Assembly (NCBI RefSeq): GCF_036884655.1
Contig: NC_088339.1
Location: 27,113,501 to 27,177,500 of the forward strand
Source: Musa acuminata AAA Group
Lineage: Eukaryota; Streptophyta; Magnoliopsida; Zingiberales; Musaceae
DNA: 64,000 bases
Direction of reading: 5' to 3'
Shown piece after piece: positions 11,993-24,911 of the stretch. The position numbers and the translations under genes were made by a program. Each line of letters starts with the position of its first letter. Within the stretch, counting starts at the first letter, position 1. The notes below the pieces were generated by a model. It did not search any database, was not told where the DNA came from, and saw only the letters and a program-made list of their open reading frames with translations.

Positions 11993-14900
11993 ATGGTTCT
12001 CGAGGTCAGGCCGATCTGCTTGATCTCTTGTTTTCTACTTCTGGTTGCGAGATTTCTTTGAACGTGTAGGGTTTTCGCTAACAATTTTGTTGTTCGGTTC
12101 TTGCAGGCCACCATGATCTGCATCGACAACTCCGAGTGGATGCGGAATGGGGATTACTCGCCCAGCCGATTCCAAGCCCAAGCCGACGCCATCAATCTCA
12201 TATGCGGAGCTAAAACTCAGGTGCTCCCGCGTGGAAAATTGATTCTTGAATTGAGGGTTTGATTCTGGGCTTTTTGGGGATTGGGGGTTAAATGCATCAT
12301 CTTTTTTGTTTCTGATTGGTTGTGGTGTGACCTGGGAGCTCGGAATGATTGTTTGGACAGTCGAATCCGGAGAACACGGTGGGCGTGTTGACGATGGCGG
12401 GCAAAGGGGTCCGTGTGTTGGTGACACCCACGAGCGATCTTGGAAAGATACTGGCTTGCCTGCATGGTAGGGTTTTCCACTGCCAGATCTTTCTTATCCC
12501 CTTACTTGGTTTGTACCTTTTTTCATCACCGTGCTTTTGCTGCGCTTATAGTGCAACCTAACCCTTGCTGATTCACATTGTTCTAATGCCTTCATGTCTT
12601 CTAAAATCATTCGTAATCACTTTTGGCCGTGATATATTCCTTTAATTTTGAAGCATGTGCCATGCATGACACCAATTTTTTCTGCCAAAACGGAAAGGAG
12701 TATATTTACTAAGTTTTTCTTTTCTGTTTCTGGCAGCTGTGGTTCTTAGTAATGTGTTTAAGCTTCCTTATCTTGGCTTATATGTGTGACTCTCCCAACT
12801 TGAAGTATTGCTGAGAAGATAAACAATGATGAGTGATTGTTTTGTTCAACGCATTTATAATTCAAGGCCTCGTAGAGGAAGCCCAACATGTTAGATAAGG
12901 ACCTGGGGTAATTATGCTACAAACAAAGGTGGGAAAAATCTGAACTTCGTATCTGATTTGGATGAAGTAGATACTGAACAAAATAAAGAAGTTCAGCTTG
13001 AGGAGCTTGATTTCCATGATATAAAAGTGAAAGTTCCAAGTCGATAGTAGATCTTTTTAACCTCTCGTTTATATTTGTTTAACTTGAGTAATAGTATCAA
13101 TTTGTTGAATATTTCTGGTTTGTTCCATATAGTTGGTTCATGGAACTGACTCAGGATGTTCCTTATGTTTCTAAATCTAATTTTAGATTTGTACTATAAA
13201 CATGCATAGCAGAATTGATATTAAGGAAAATTGATTTGTATTGTTGAAAATTTTCTTCCTCATGTGAGAGAATTTCTAAGCCCTCTGGTTGATAGTCATA
13301 TGCTCAGTATTCTTTATGAAATCTTGAAAAGTTTCATTATATATTGATTTCTTTATCTAGGTTTGGATTTTGGTTGTGAGATGAACCTGACTGCGGGAAT
13401 TCAGGTTGCACAGTTGGCTCTTAAACACCGCCAAAATAAGAAGCAGAAACAAAGGATTATAGTTTTTGCTGGAAGGTACCCTTGAGATCATTCTGTTTTA
13501 TTTCTTCCACCCCTTTGATACTTATACTAGTCCACAAATTTATTAATGCTCCCTTTTGAATATATCAAGTCCAATTACATATGAAAAGAAGACATTGGAG
13601 GCAATTGGGAGGAAATTGAAAAAGAATAGTGTTGCTTTGGATGTTGTTGATTTTGGAGAATCTGATGATGGAAAAGCTGAAAAGCTGGAGACCCTTGTAG
13701 CTGCTGTAAACAATAATGACAATAGCCACATAGTTCATGTTTCACCTGGTCCAAATGCTCTTTCTGATGTACTTATCAGGTATTGGTGATTATCTTGAAA
13801 GCTAATTAGTAATTACAGCCCTCTTTGATCTTTCATTTATCAGCCACTTAGCTTATACATTTGTCTGCAGCACACCAATCTTTTCTGGAGATGGTGAAGG
13901 AGGCAGTGGTTTTGCTGCTGCAGCAGCTGCAGCTTCAGCTGGTGGCGTATCTGGATTTGATTTTGGTGTAGATCCTAACCTAGATCCTGAATTGGCCCTA
14001 GCATTGAGGATCTCCATGGAAGAGGAAAGAGCAAGACAAGAAGCTGCTGCCAAAAAGGCTGCTGAGGAGGCTTCAAAAGAGGAAAAGGGAGGGGAGCAGG
14101 CTTCAAGTTCCCATGACACAACTATGAGTGAAGCAGTCAACACTTCAGCTGTCATTGCAGATGATAAAAGGCAAAATTTAACGGTCTGTTCTCTTTAACA
14201 CCACTCTTTAAGTTGTCAACACAAGCTTATCATGCTTGATTTGATACCATTCTTTATCACCACTTCAGCTATTAGAAGGTTTAGAAGGTTGGAGGGAATG
14301 ATGTAATTTGAGTGTTGATTTGATGATAAACTGTTAATGTTTTTTGTGGCAATTTTTTTCTTCAACATGTTAATCTTGCAGTAGTCATGACTCATAAAAG
14401 ATGTATGGAATTCTTGGCAACCTGCAGGCTAGTGTAAGAGAAATGATAAAATTTACTCTCAGCATTTACCTTCTCATTACCAAATGGTGCAGCCAAACTT
14501 ATGACAAGAAGATGACAAGGACTGTAAATTTGATAATATATAGCTTAAATTTAGTTGGCTGCAGTGGCCTTATATTTGTTTGTAAATTTTACTTTCTGTT
14601 TCGTTGAATGGGTTTGATATGGATTTTGACTTTACAATGAATGGAGTCTATCGAACAAAATATTTTCGTATATGGTGAATTTTCTGCATATCTTAAACTC
14701 TTCTTTTTCACATCTTTGTCATGGCTCATATCTTGAGATTACATAGAAAATAATCTAATTCTGCTTGAATGCTCTTGAGATGTTAACAGGATGTTGAGGC
14801 TGCATTGCTAGAGCAAGCTCTTGCAATGTCCATGGATGGTGCTAAGTCCAGTAGCGTGGATATGATTGATGCTGACATGTCAGATGCTACAGCAGAAGAT

Positions 14901-16282
14901 CCTGAACTGGCATATGGTTAGTTTTCCAGTTTCTGTAACCTTTCAGTTAGCATAGAAAAATTATGTATCTATCTTGTGTTTGCTACAGAATATTTTCTGG
15001 CTATCACCACTGCCAAATGGCTGTGTATATATGACACTTCATATTCTATATGATCTGCTCTACATGTTGGATCTCATAATCTGCACTATATGACAGTTAG
15101 GAATATAGTTTCCGAAAGATATAAACTATTACCCCTAAAAGAGTATGCATATTTGGTGAATTTTGTAACATTGATGTGTATGTGATCCATCTTTAAGTCT
15201 GACCTGATCTCCTATGAAGCTTAGAACAAAAGAGAGAAAGGAAATGAACAATGATCAGGGAAGGGGGGGTTCCACTGTTAAGCTAACCTCAACGTGTACC
15301 CCTCTGTACAAAAATATATCTGATCCCCTTTGGTATTATGCTTCTAGTTTCACAACTTCAACTTCTTTGGTTGCATTACTTTGCAATATCCTTTAGAGAC
15401 TAGGACACCATCAAATGCGTTCACAGTTTTATGCACTTCTTTAATAATTGCTTTGCGGACTTACAAATCTTTATCCTATCGCACGCAGCCCTTAAAATGT
15501 CTGTTCAGGAAAGTGCAGGAGACTCGTCAACCCATTCTGGGATGAGCAAAGTTCTTGAGGACCAATCATTTGTTTCATCCGTGCTAAATTCGGTAATATT
15601 CATTTTTCAGCAAGTATTGATCTTTGTCATAGTTATTCCTACCATATGATAAATAACTTGTTCCTGCAGCTTCCTGGAGTTGACCCTAATGATCCTTCGC
15701 TCAAAGATTTCCTGGCATCTTTACAAGACCAATCAGAGGTATGCTTTTGAACCATGGAACTCTTCTAGAAGTCTACAGAAAACATTAATTATATGTAGGT
15801 TGAGAGGTTGTATCTATGTTATTTGATACAATTCTGTGCTCATTATCTCTGAGTGAATAAGTTGCTTGTTAGTATTTATCTATTTTGCAATTCGTCATGT
15901 TAATTTTGCTCGTTACTAAGCTGCTGCTTCTTGCTTTTCTTTTTCTTTCATCAAGCAGCCATTGAAGTTTGTAAGTAGTACCATAATTACTTCTGAACGT
16001 GTTATGGTTAAAGTGGGTTAGACGGGTCAAAATTATTTGCCCTAATAAATCAAACCCTAAGTTAACGGAACCTTGGGAATCTGTTGATTAGTAAATGATG
16101 CATTGATTAATTTGTTTTGCATGACCAATTTTTCCTGCTGATCTAGTTAAGTTAGGATACTTGTGTTTATGTTGTCAACTTCAAGGTTCTTTGTGTGACT
16201 CTGATCTGATGCTCCTTTCTTTATATTTCAGACCCAGCAGAAGCGAAAGGAAGATTCTCCAGAAAAGGATGGTGATAAATAA
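11993..16282 (+). CDS. RPN10: 26S proteasome non-ATPase regulatory subunit 4 (RPN10), ubiquitin receptor
   Basis: The exons are 11993-12004, 12107-12220, 12361-12466, 13361-13475, 13570-13779, 13871-14183, 14790-14916, 15489-15592, 15670-15738, 15959-15970 and 16232-16282, giving 410 aa, close to known plant RPN10. An N-terminal von Willebrand A domain (about 5-190) begins [20 protein letters not shown] and anchors the subunit between proteasome base and lid. Three ubiquitin-interacting motifs follow: [14 protein letters not shown] (about 225-238), [13 protein letters not shown] (about 295-307) and [13 protein letters not shown] (about 328-340). They capture polyubiquitinated substrates in nucleus and cytosol. 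The tail is rich in Lys and Glu, as in other plants. All intron phases agree. The 12-nt exon 10 (PLKF) is the weakest call; skipping it keeps the frame. Confidence 0.95.
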
Positions 16283-17400
16283 ATGATTTGTGAAGGCTGC
16301 TTGTTCGACAATGGTAAGAGAGGATTTATAGCAAACCTCATCTGAGAGCCGTCCGTACCTTTTTTTATTCATCTCCTAGACCTTCGTGAGATAAACATGA
16401 CTTGGTTCTTTTCTAGCATTGAGATATCGACACATATTCTGATATAAAAAGGAGATTAAGATGGGTCGTAAAATATTCAAGTATTTCTCTGTCTTTTTCT
16501 TTCTCCCGATGCTGATGCTGTGATAAACTGGTTGCTGTTAGTTCTCGTGCTGAACTGAAGATGGTCTGCATTTCCCTTTGGAGCTCAAGTTTGTACCATG
16601 TGATGCTGGTAAACAGATACGATCGAGCATTCCATCCAAGCCTAACCCGACTTGGTCAATATGCTAAGAACATGCAGCGGGGTGCTAGAGGAGACACCAT
16701 GTTTGATTCCTGTCAACCAAATGGTCGGTTGTCAGTCTCAGCGTTGAAGATGTCTCGACTTGGGCAAGTTCCTAACTCTTGGTAGGTACACTCCGAGAAC
16801 CGTCCAACAGAAAGGTTGTCGGGAACTTTGGATCAACTTTGGCTTCGGCACTTGGTTATGCAAGAAAAAAGAAAAAGTCGCCATTGAGAAGGTTTCTGCT
16901 AGGAACTTTGATGCCCAAGTCTCTGATATGGATTGAGATATTAATACGGAGATGCATTAATGAAATCTCGAAAAAAAAAAAGAGACAGTGTCACCTTCGG
17001 AGGGACTCTTTTATAGTCAACAGTTAAAAGATCGTTTGTGGAAAAAAATTTTAATTAAAATATTTAATTTATATCTCGATTGTGATTGTCAATATCCTAG
17101 ATCTACGTGTTGATAAGAAGAACAATATGAATTAATCGTCGTTCAATACATGATCTATCTATAATTTTTAAATTGGAAGGAGAAGATGAAAGTCACTCTT
17201 TATCTGTCTATCCACATGGATAAGGGTCCATGGTGGGTAATTGTTGTAGGTCGTCGTCCTTTTTCGCCTGCATGGGTAAAAAGTCAAGGGGAGGTTGTTA
17301 GAGGTTATATTCATATAAAATATTTTACGAAATATTGATTAGGTATAAAATCTCATTTTCAATATAAGACGGGAGGTCATTTTTTTGACCACTCTTGTTT
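16283..17400. other. RPN10 3' flank grading into repeat-derived DNA
   Basis: The 3' UTR of RPN10 is expected in the first few hundred bases. From about 16790 the sequence becomes repeat-like and may hold the remains of an LTR or leader of the decayed gypsy element that follows. No gene is seen. Confidence 0.35.
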
Positions 17401-17879
17401 ACACTCATCTATCTTGGGTTACTAACTTAAGTATCAAAATGATCGGATTGAGAAACCTTTCTCGGCCTTGGTCTTCATGTAGGTGGCACTTTAGAAGCTT
17501 GATATTTTCATCTCGGAGGCACCTCAAACAACCCCTCGCATAAGAGTCTAGAGAATGTTGGGTTGACCAAGACATCAATGGTATCTTCTCATAATTTTAT
17601 GCTAGAAAGAGAACCCGATGTTATAGGAACGCCAGTTTGTCGACCCACTTAATAAATGCTTGAGCGAGGAGGTTTTACTTTCGACACACATTACTTTCAC
17701 TCAAGGGGGATAGTAGTTACTCTTTCTGCAAATGAGTGTATCCACCTCGATGTAGACATCGATGCAATACTAGCATCTATTTAACAACTCGGGTCTCTCA
17801 CCCCTAAGAACAACCTTGAGTCACTTGTCCCTATCGATGTGTTTTTAAACCTCACTCAGCAAGTGCAAACACTTATAGG

Positions 17880-18740
17880 CATGATATAGGTTGTCTCTTC
17901 GCTTTTGCCCCAGTTAACCCAACATGCGATGCCACCAACTCAACAACGATCCTCGGCTTAACCACCATCGGTACTCGCCAGAGATTTCTCGACCCAACGT
18001 GGTGTTGACATCCCAAGAGTGTTCAAGACTTGTTGAATCATTGGTCGAGGGGGTACTTTGATCCCTGACCACGAAATTCAATAGACGTGCTCCACCACTT
18101 TGCCCTGCTTGAATCTGAGGCCCAATCAATGGACTTGACAAAGGATTCCTTACAAATCCAATTGTAATAGATCGATCAACGTTCGGAGAAAAAGCGATGA
18201 CAACTCCAATATTCAAAGGAGGAAGCATTGGTCAACTTCCCCTTGGATCGATTGTCATTCACCTAGAAAATCCAACAGGAATTGATTTCAACGAACTTCA
18301 TCTCTCATCCGTGGAGGCGTTCAATGAAATGAAGGAGCACATTACAGCTTTTCACACCCAAATATTATTGTTGTATGACACTTTGAACGCCTTGATGTAT
18401 TGTACATTCCCAATTACACTAAGAGGTCCAACATGAGAATGATATGTCTGCCTAAAGCCACTTTCTATCGGTTCTTTTGCCCAGCTTATAAGGGAGTTCG
18501 AACTTCACTTCCTCAAAAACATTCGCTCGTGACTCAAGCAAGAAGAAGAAGAAACACTCGCATACTTCGTTACTCGGTTCATGAATGAGATCCAAGGCAT
18601 GATAGATACATATCTATCACTCATAATATAGATTTTCATGATGGGTGATATGACATTTTTTGTTATGAATAGTCTATATATCATTCCATTCATCAACAGC
18701 AATCCGAGGTTGACAAAATGTTACCTATCTAATTACCCAT
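17880..18740 (+). pseudogene. gag relic of a Ty3-gypsy element
   Basis: A plus-strand frame at about 18290-18436 reads TAFHTQILLLYDTLNALMYC followed by TFPITLRGPT. This matches the gag core pattern of plant gypsy elements, in which a Phe-x-x-Gln-Met-x-x-Tyr segment precedes Ala-Phe-Pro-x-x-Leu-x-Gly. After a frameshift near 18430 the next frame continues to 18588 with further gag-like sequence, then drifts. Stops and frameshifts make it non-functional. Confidence 0.6.
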
Positions 18741-19088
18741 GAACCATATAGATGGCATTAGACCAAATGGGACTTTGGTATTGTAGTTAGAGAGCCTCGA
18801 CAACTTAAAGGCCATAAAATGATACCTTTGTACACTTGTGAGACTTTGTAATATTCTCTGATAACTTACAACCCTAACTATTATTTGAAATTATGACTCT
18901 TTTAAAGGATAATTAAGTTCTTGTTACTTTCAACTATTTGTTCTGTGTACTTTTCGGATAATAACGATATTTTGCCCATTGTTCACCTATTAAACTAACG
19001 CCTTTCTTCTTTAAGAGGTCCTTAGGAATCGAACGAGATTGAAATTTAGGCTAACCCTTTCAAGTTGATGTTGTTTGGGTGTCTTGTA

Positions 19089-19330
19089 ACTTAGATAATT
19101 CTAGCTAGGTCAATGACTAATACCAAAGTAGGTAGACAACTAAAAGCAAGCCTTGCTTAATGATCGAACTTACACTATGGCAAGATGGCATGTCCTTCTA
19201 TTAAAATTTTTGTCGACCATTTAGATAATTCTAACAAAGTCCATGCCAATGTATCAGAGTAGGTAAATAGTTGAAAGCAAGCATTGCTCAATCACCGAAC
19301 TTGCAACATGCAAGATGGCAAGTCCCTTTG
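19089..19330. repeat. Diverged ~130-bp tandem duplication in the gypsy relic
   Basis: Two units start with TTAGATAATTCTA (19090 and 19220) and share AAAGCAAGC-TTGCT, the CGAACTT block and CAAGATGGCA-GTCC. They are clearly related but differ at many positions. Confidence 0.7.
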
Positions 19331-20330
19331 TCTGTTGCATAGATGATAATATGTGTGATAACTGATGCCCTTATGTATTGGTCCTTGCCCACACCTCTCA
19401 ATGAGAATACAAGAGATCGATACTCTTGCCTTACTTCCAACTTTATCAGTTCCTCCGGTTAGTTAGTGGGAGTTCGAATTTCGTCAACTACAACTTGTCG
19501 AAGAAGATAATAACCTCATGTTAATTGTTTGTCGAGGGGAAAAGGAATTTCCATCTGACTACCTTCCAAGTTCAACAATGAAGCCAAGATGGTATTTGAA
19601 GCCTATCATTTGATCCTCATCTAAGCCTTTATCAACAACTTATATCCCTTATATTTATCATGGTCAGTCATCATGAAGTTATTAAGGTAAATAAATATAT
19701 TATTGTCCAGAAGGATGAAAAAGAATAAGTTGACAAGAAGGATCAACCATCTTTGTCGTTGACCATAGGTCTCGAGCCAAAAAGTCCTCTCTGAAGTTCA
19801 AGTGCTCATGAGAAAGTATTTAACTTTTCTCGACACCACACATATCAAGGTGCTTCAAATAATAGAAAAGGGGCTTCTTCGAGCTCGACATATCAGGACT
19901 TAGTCTATCAACTTCGTTTGGTTTAAATCATTAATCAAAATATTTAAATTAAAGTTAATAATAATCCTTATAAGTCAATCTTAATCTTGTCTACTTTCGA
20001 TGTGGGACTAATCAAGAGTATTACAGTGAACCTCCATTAAAGGAAATATATTTTTATTTTCGTATTTATTTAATATAGATTATTACTATTTAATATACTA
20101 ACAAATATGATCTCATCTTATTTGGAATGCTTAATATTTATTTTCTAATTTATATTAATAAATAAAAAATAGATTAAGATTATAATGACAAGTAAGGAAA
20201 ATAAAATTTAAATCCCAATCTTAAATATCTGATTTGATTACACCACAACCTACATGATTTTTTATTTTTCAAAAAGACAAATCCAAGTACTACCAATTAT
20301 ACAAGGATTATGTTGCAAGTGAGTGATTCA

Positions 20331-21217
20331 ATCTCTCTCCTCGATATGATAGACCTATATGTCATATTTAGGTTTAGCACCTGATAAAAGACTTTCAAAT
20401 TTAAAATTATTGTGTTGGATGTTTCCTCTACCTAAAACACCACCATTAGACAATTTATCTTGAATTGATTTAATGACATGGCATCAACATACTACAAGAT
20501 CTTAAAATTGCCAACTAATGAAGGAGACATAAGCTCAAGAATGATCCTCGAGAATCACAACAATGTTACTTAACATCTATATCACTATATAAAAAAAAAA
20601 AGCACCTCTATTAGTTAAGCAACTGGAGATCCGAAGGAGGCTTCGGGTCAACGATTGACACATCCAGGAGTAGGGAAGCCCCTAATTAAAGATACTCTAA
20701 ATCTAATTTGTCTTGATCAAACCATCAAAATAGGCGCTTCCCTAGTTGAAGATCAGAAGACCAAGCCCTTTGACTGATCTTTGCAGCGTCTAGTCCCCAA
20801 GAGATATACCCAAGATTAATCATGTATGGTAACATCTCCTCATCATCGACTTGACTCATTGATCAATTCGATAATCAATCATTATAGAAACGGTCAATGA
20901 ATTATTGAATGATAATTCTATTTATGAGGTCCAACATCCTAATTTGCTCACTAACGTTATCAGTGTAACAAAAAAGATGGTGCATGAGGATGAGTAAACC
21001 TAATTCGACAAACTTAAGAGCTTTCTCATACTCCTCGATTTGGACTAAATGGTCTTATCATTGACCATATTCATCATAAGTGTAAATGCATCACCTCCTT
21101 CATGCTTAATTAAGCTCCTGATACATAACATTAAGTACTAAGATCTTTATTTAGCACAGGGATCACACTAAAACGACCAACGTAAACTAAGCATGCATCG
21201 TTCGTCCGCGGTCTGCA
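20331..21217. other. Repeat-like intergenic DNA and 3' flank of the permease gene
   Basis: No gene is seen. Scattered gypsy-like sequence may continue to about 21000. The last 100-200 bases before 21218 should hold the 3' UTR of the minus-strand permease. Confidence 0.35.
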
Positions 21218-24200
21218 TCAGTAGGTGGACTCGAAGGGCCGGTAGGACTTAAGGTCGAGGACGACGCCGGCCATCGAGCCACAGGCGGCGGCGAGGGAGA
21301 CGACGAGGCACGTGAAGCTGAGCAGCTGCAGGCCGACCCACCGGCTCGACCACGGCCGTATCTTCTTCTGCGCGATGTACATCTCCACCGGGAAGTAGAC
21401 GGTGAGGGGCCAGAAGCCGAAAGCGCCGAGGATGCCGACGACGTCGTTGAAGAAGGGCATGAGCATGGAGATGACGGTGGTGAGCACCACGAAGGCCGTC
21501 CTCCACACCAGCCGGAACAGGTTGAGCTTGTACGTGGCGCCAGTGCAAGGGATCCGGGCCTCGTACTCGTGGGTGATCAGCTCGCTCTTGGGCCACCGCT
21601 TCGCGCTCCACTTCTCCACGAAGGCGAACAGCGGTTGGCAGAACACCTGTTGCACCCATGATCATCATTCAACGCTAATCTTACAGCAGCACTACGCGTT
21701 GATTTATATGAATAATTACCATGAGAAATTATGGTGCAGTATATTTACAGGAATATTTGGTGGGATGCATGTAAGCTTTTGACTTCGATTATTTCTTTAA
21801 AGCATAAAGTTCCAATGAAAGGAATTGGTCCCGCCAAATCATGATCATGACGGGAAGCATTCAGTACGAAGATGGACGACGATACCTGATAAGCTCCAAC
21901 AAGATGGACAACGATGGCGAGGTTTGCGATATCGAGAAGCCAATAGGGGTTGTAGAATCCAAAGCCCGTGAGCAGGTTGCCCGGGGCATCGTCTCCGAAT
22001 GCTGCATTCCCCATGCACCCACAGAGCATATAGAAGACGGTGGTGACGACGATGCTCAGCAGGGTGGCTTTTCTCATCGTCTTGTTCTCCGCCGGAGGAG
22101 ACTTGATCGTATCCTACATGTAGAGAAACGAAATATGGGAGTCTCTACAAACCGATCCCCTCTGACTACATGTACGGATCAAATGGTGCGAGAGAAGAAA
22201 CCTGGATCTCGATCAGGATGATGGAGTAAGAGTAGGCGAAGGCAATGTCCCCGAGAGCTTGCAGGTTCCTCCATACCTTTTGGGTTGCAGTCACTGTGCC
22301 TGCTTTGGTCACCGTCCCAATACTGATGCCCATAAGGCTGCCTTGGAAGCTCCCATTCTCTAAGGCATACATAAGTAACATGAGTTGCAGTAACCTACGA
22401 CAAATGCCAGATCTCGTAGATCATCACATGAATATATGTATTTGTATATATATATATATACACGTATGCATGCGTACACTGGTATGTATCTACCAGTGCA
22501 GGGTACGCACCAAGATCGTGGCTGTCTACGTTAATCTACAGTTGTTTCTTAGTGCTCAGAAAGGTATGTATGCACCAAGAAAGGGGAGGACCACAAGATC
22601 ATTCATTTTGCTGTCACACGTCATTGGGCTGTATGCATATCGTCACGCCACTTGCCTGGAGCAAATGAGCACCTTTTCTCTCGGGATAAGCTTAACATCC
22701 ATCACCGTGAGTTCTCTGCAACTTTCTCGTAAAGAGAGAGTGGTTGTTTGGCATATGGCACTTTAAAGGGCAGGGTTAGCAGCTGCCACTTATGCATGAT
22801 GTCGAATTGTTTACAGTGCTCAAAGCAGATAATGCTGTTCTTTCTCTGTAAAGGAAGAAAACCCTACTCCAGTAAAACCTAAACACACTGACCTACAGCC
22901 AATTGGCTTCAGTGGTTTCACGAGTGCATATTACATGTGAATTTGAATGTTCTGTAAATGGAGTTTTCAGAGTTACCTGCAGTTTTAGCAACGCCTAAGC
23001 CGAGCCCAACAGTAGAGTAGGTGAAGGACATGACAGCAGCCACAATGGAAAGCCACCAAACCTGATCAAAATCTGGGATCTGGGAGAACACAATCTCTGT
23101 GATCCCAAAGATGATCATGTACATGTTGCTTGACATATGACATGGGTCCTTTCCTCCACTTGCATGAAAGCAATTGGATCTCTTTATAGCCCTTCAATCA
23201 AAACACACCACAATTGTGATTCGAAGAAGACCATGGTTCAAGAAGAAAAATAAGACTTGTTCTGTAAGAACAGACTTGCTGAAACTTACATCATACTGAT
23301 GGAAGCTGCAATAGTGTATCCGATGGCTACACCAAAGAGATTTACATACTGGATTGCTCCACAAATCTTTACCTTTGCTCCACCTGTAAATGGCACATCA
23401 TCATCCAATTATTCATGGAACTGATATGACAGTTCATTGGTGGATTAACAATGCAGTGTTTGTCTTACCTAAGTTGGATCTCACAGCATCCGTGTACGTG
23501 TAATTTCTCCGGCCGGTGACAGGATCACCGGAACGGTAGCAGTCGGACAAGAGGTTTGAGGTGTAGTAGATGACGAAGGCGAAGAGGATCATGACAATTG
23601 GTCCGGCGATCCAACCTAACTGCGCTATAGCCCATGCGAGTGAGAGCACTCCCGAGCCTATCACTGCAGTGATTATGTGTGAAGTTGCAGTCCACACAGT
23701 GCCTGGTTGAACACAATTTGAGGATTAGACAACACAAAATGACTTGCGGATTGATAGTAATTATCATAATTCAATCACTGGATTCTGTTCCTTGAGAGTT
23801 TTGAAGCCATTACTTGTGAAGCTTACTCATTACCTTCAAACAGGAGGTTCACTGTCAATGACATTCCTTAAGCAATTGTCCAAGTTTAGATAATACAAAT
23901 ATAATATATCTTAACAAATGTATTCAATGCTTGAGTTGTAACCATGTTAGTTATAAACTACAGCTATGTTTTGCTTGTTTTATTGATCTCAGTCAAAGAG
24001 CCAGCAGCTATAAAAGACCACTTTATTATATGCACTATAAAAGACCACTGCCTTTCTATCACCACTATCTCTCATCCCTACTCCACCTTTTGCAACTTTG
24101 CTGTTGTTCCATCATCCTTAGCCGTCTCTATCACAAGAACCTATCTATAGCACATTTGTTTTATAGATAAGCTACTTTATGGATAGTATTGAGCTTAATT

Positions 24201-24267
24201 TCTACAACTCAGATGTGTGTGTGTATATATATATTATAAGCTAAACACATGTATATTCTTGAATCAG

Positions 24268-24333
<66 letters not shown>

Positions 24334-24642
24334 TGAATATTTCATTAAAAATGTATGATTATTCCTTTTCCTTTTTACCATATTTGTTCTTCAAGTGCAG
24401 TATTGTTTGTGTTGCTCTGTTGCAGCACACATAAGCTTGGTCCTGAGAACAAAAGAATTAGAACTTACAAGAGCAAGGAAGGAGTTATCAGAAGCTTTAC
24501 CTGTTCGTTTAAGGCGTCCATCGTCGTCAAAGCACTTGGAATGAGCCACCTGTGGATTCAAGCTTTCAGTGTCCTCCTGTATCTTGGGCTGTGTTTCCAC
24601 TTGAAGATACGCCCTTTCGTTGCGGCTCCCATCGTTCTTCAT
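21218..24642 (-). CDS. Amino acid permease (AAP family, AAAP transporter)
   Basis: The exons, in transcript order, are 24642-24501, 23702-23469, 23383-23290, 23191-22977, 22359-22202, 22113-21886 and 21646-21218, giving 499 aa. A hydrophilic N-terminus of about 45 residues precedes an Aa_trans domain (PF01490) with about ten membrane helices. Typical AAP segments are [20 protein letters not shown], the [12 protein letters not shown] loop, [39 protein letters not shown] and [15 protein letters not shown]. AAPs import neutral and acidic amino acids with protons across the plasma membrane and serve phloem loading and seed supply. I take the first ATG at 24642 because a TGA lies in frame shortly upstream. 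All seven exon phases agree. Which AAP subgroup it belongs to cannot be settled by eye. Confidence 0.94.
24269..24330. repeat. (TA)n microsatellite in permease intron 1
   Basis: A pure TA run of 62 bp lies within the first intron of the permease gene. Such runs are highly mutable and should be length-polymorphic. Confidence 0.95.
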
Positions 24643-24904
24643 GAACAAATACCATCATTGGCAAGCTTGCAAACAACCACAAGATCCTACGACGAGAAGC
24701 TAAGCAACTACAGCGCAATTCAAGTAGCAGCCCTGCAACTTACAACACTCTCATGGATCCTCGCCGGAAGCGTTCGGCTTCTGGGCAGCATGGCTGAGCA
24801 GATGGCAGCAGAAACAGTGAGATACGCACGATACAGTAAAGGCAACAGTTTCTATTGGTGAGAGAGACCCCAGACGATGGTCGATGCTGTAGGAGGAGGG
24901 GCTG

Positions 24905-24911
24905 TTTTATA
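24905..24911 (-). promoter_or_regulatory. TATA box of the amino acid permease
   Basis: TATAAAA on the minus strand lies 262 bp upstream of the permease ATG, implying a 5' UTR of roughly 230 nt. Confidence 0.5.

Larger units (their letters stand above)
17400..20330 (+). mobile_element. Decayed Ty3-gypsy retrotransposon
   Basis: The region contains a broken gag relic (17880-18740) and low-complexity, stop-riddled downstream sequence with no intact protease, reverse transcriptase or integrase. The limits are approximate and no matched LTR pair was found by eye. A diverged duplication inside it (about 19089-19199 and 19219-19330) shows further decay. Confidence 0.5.
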
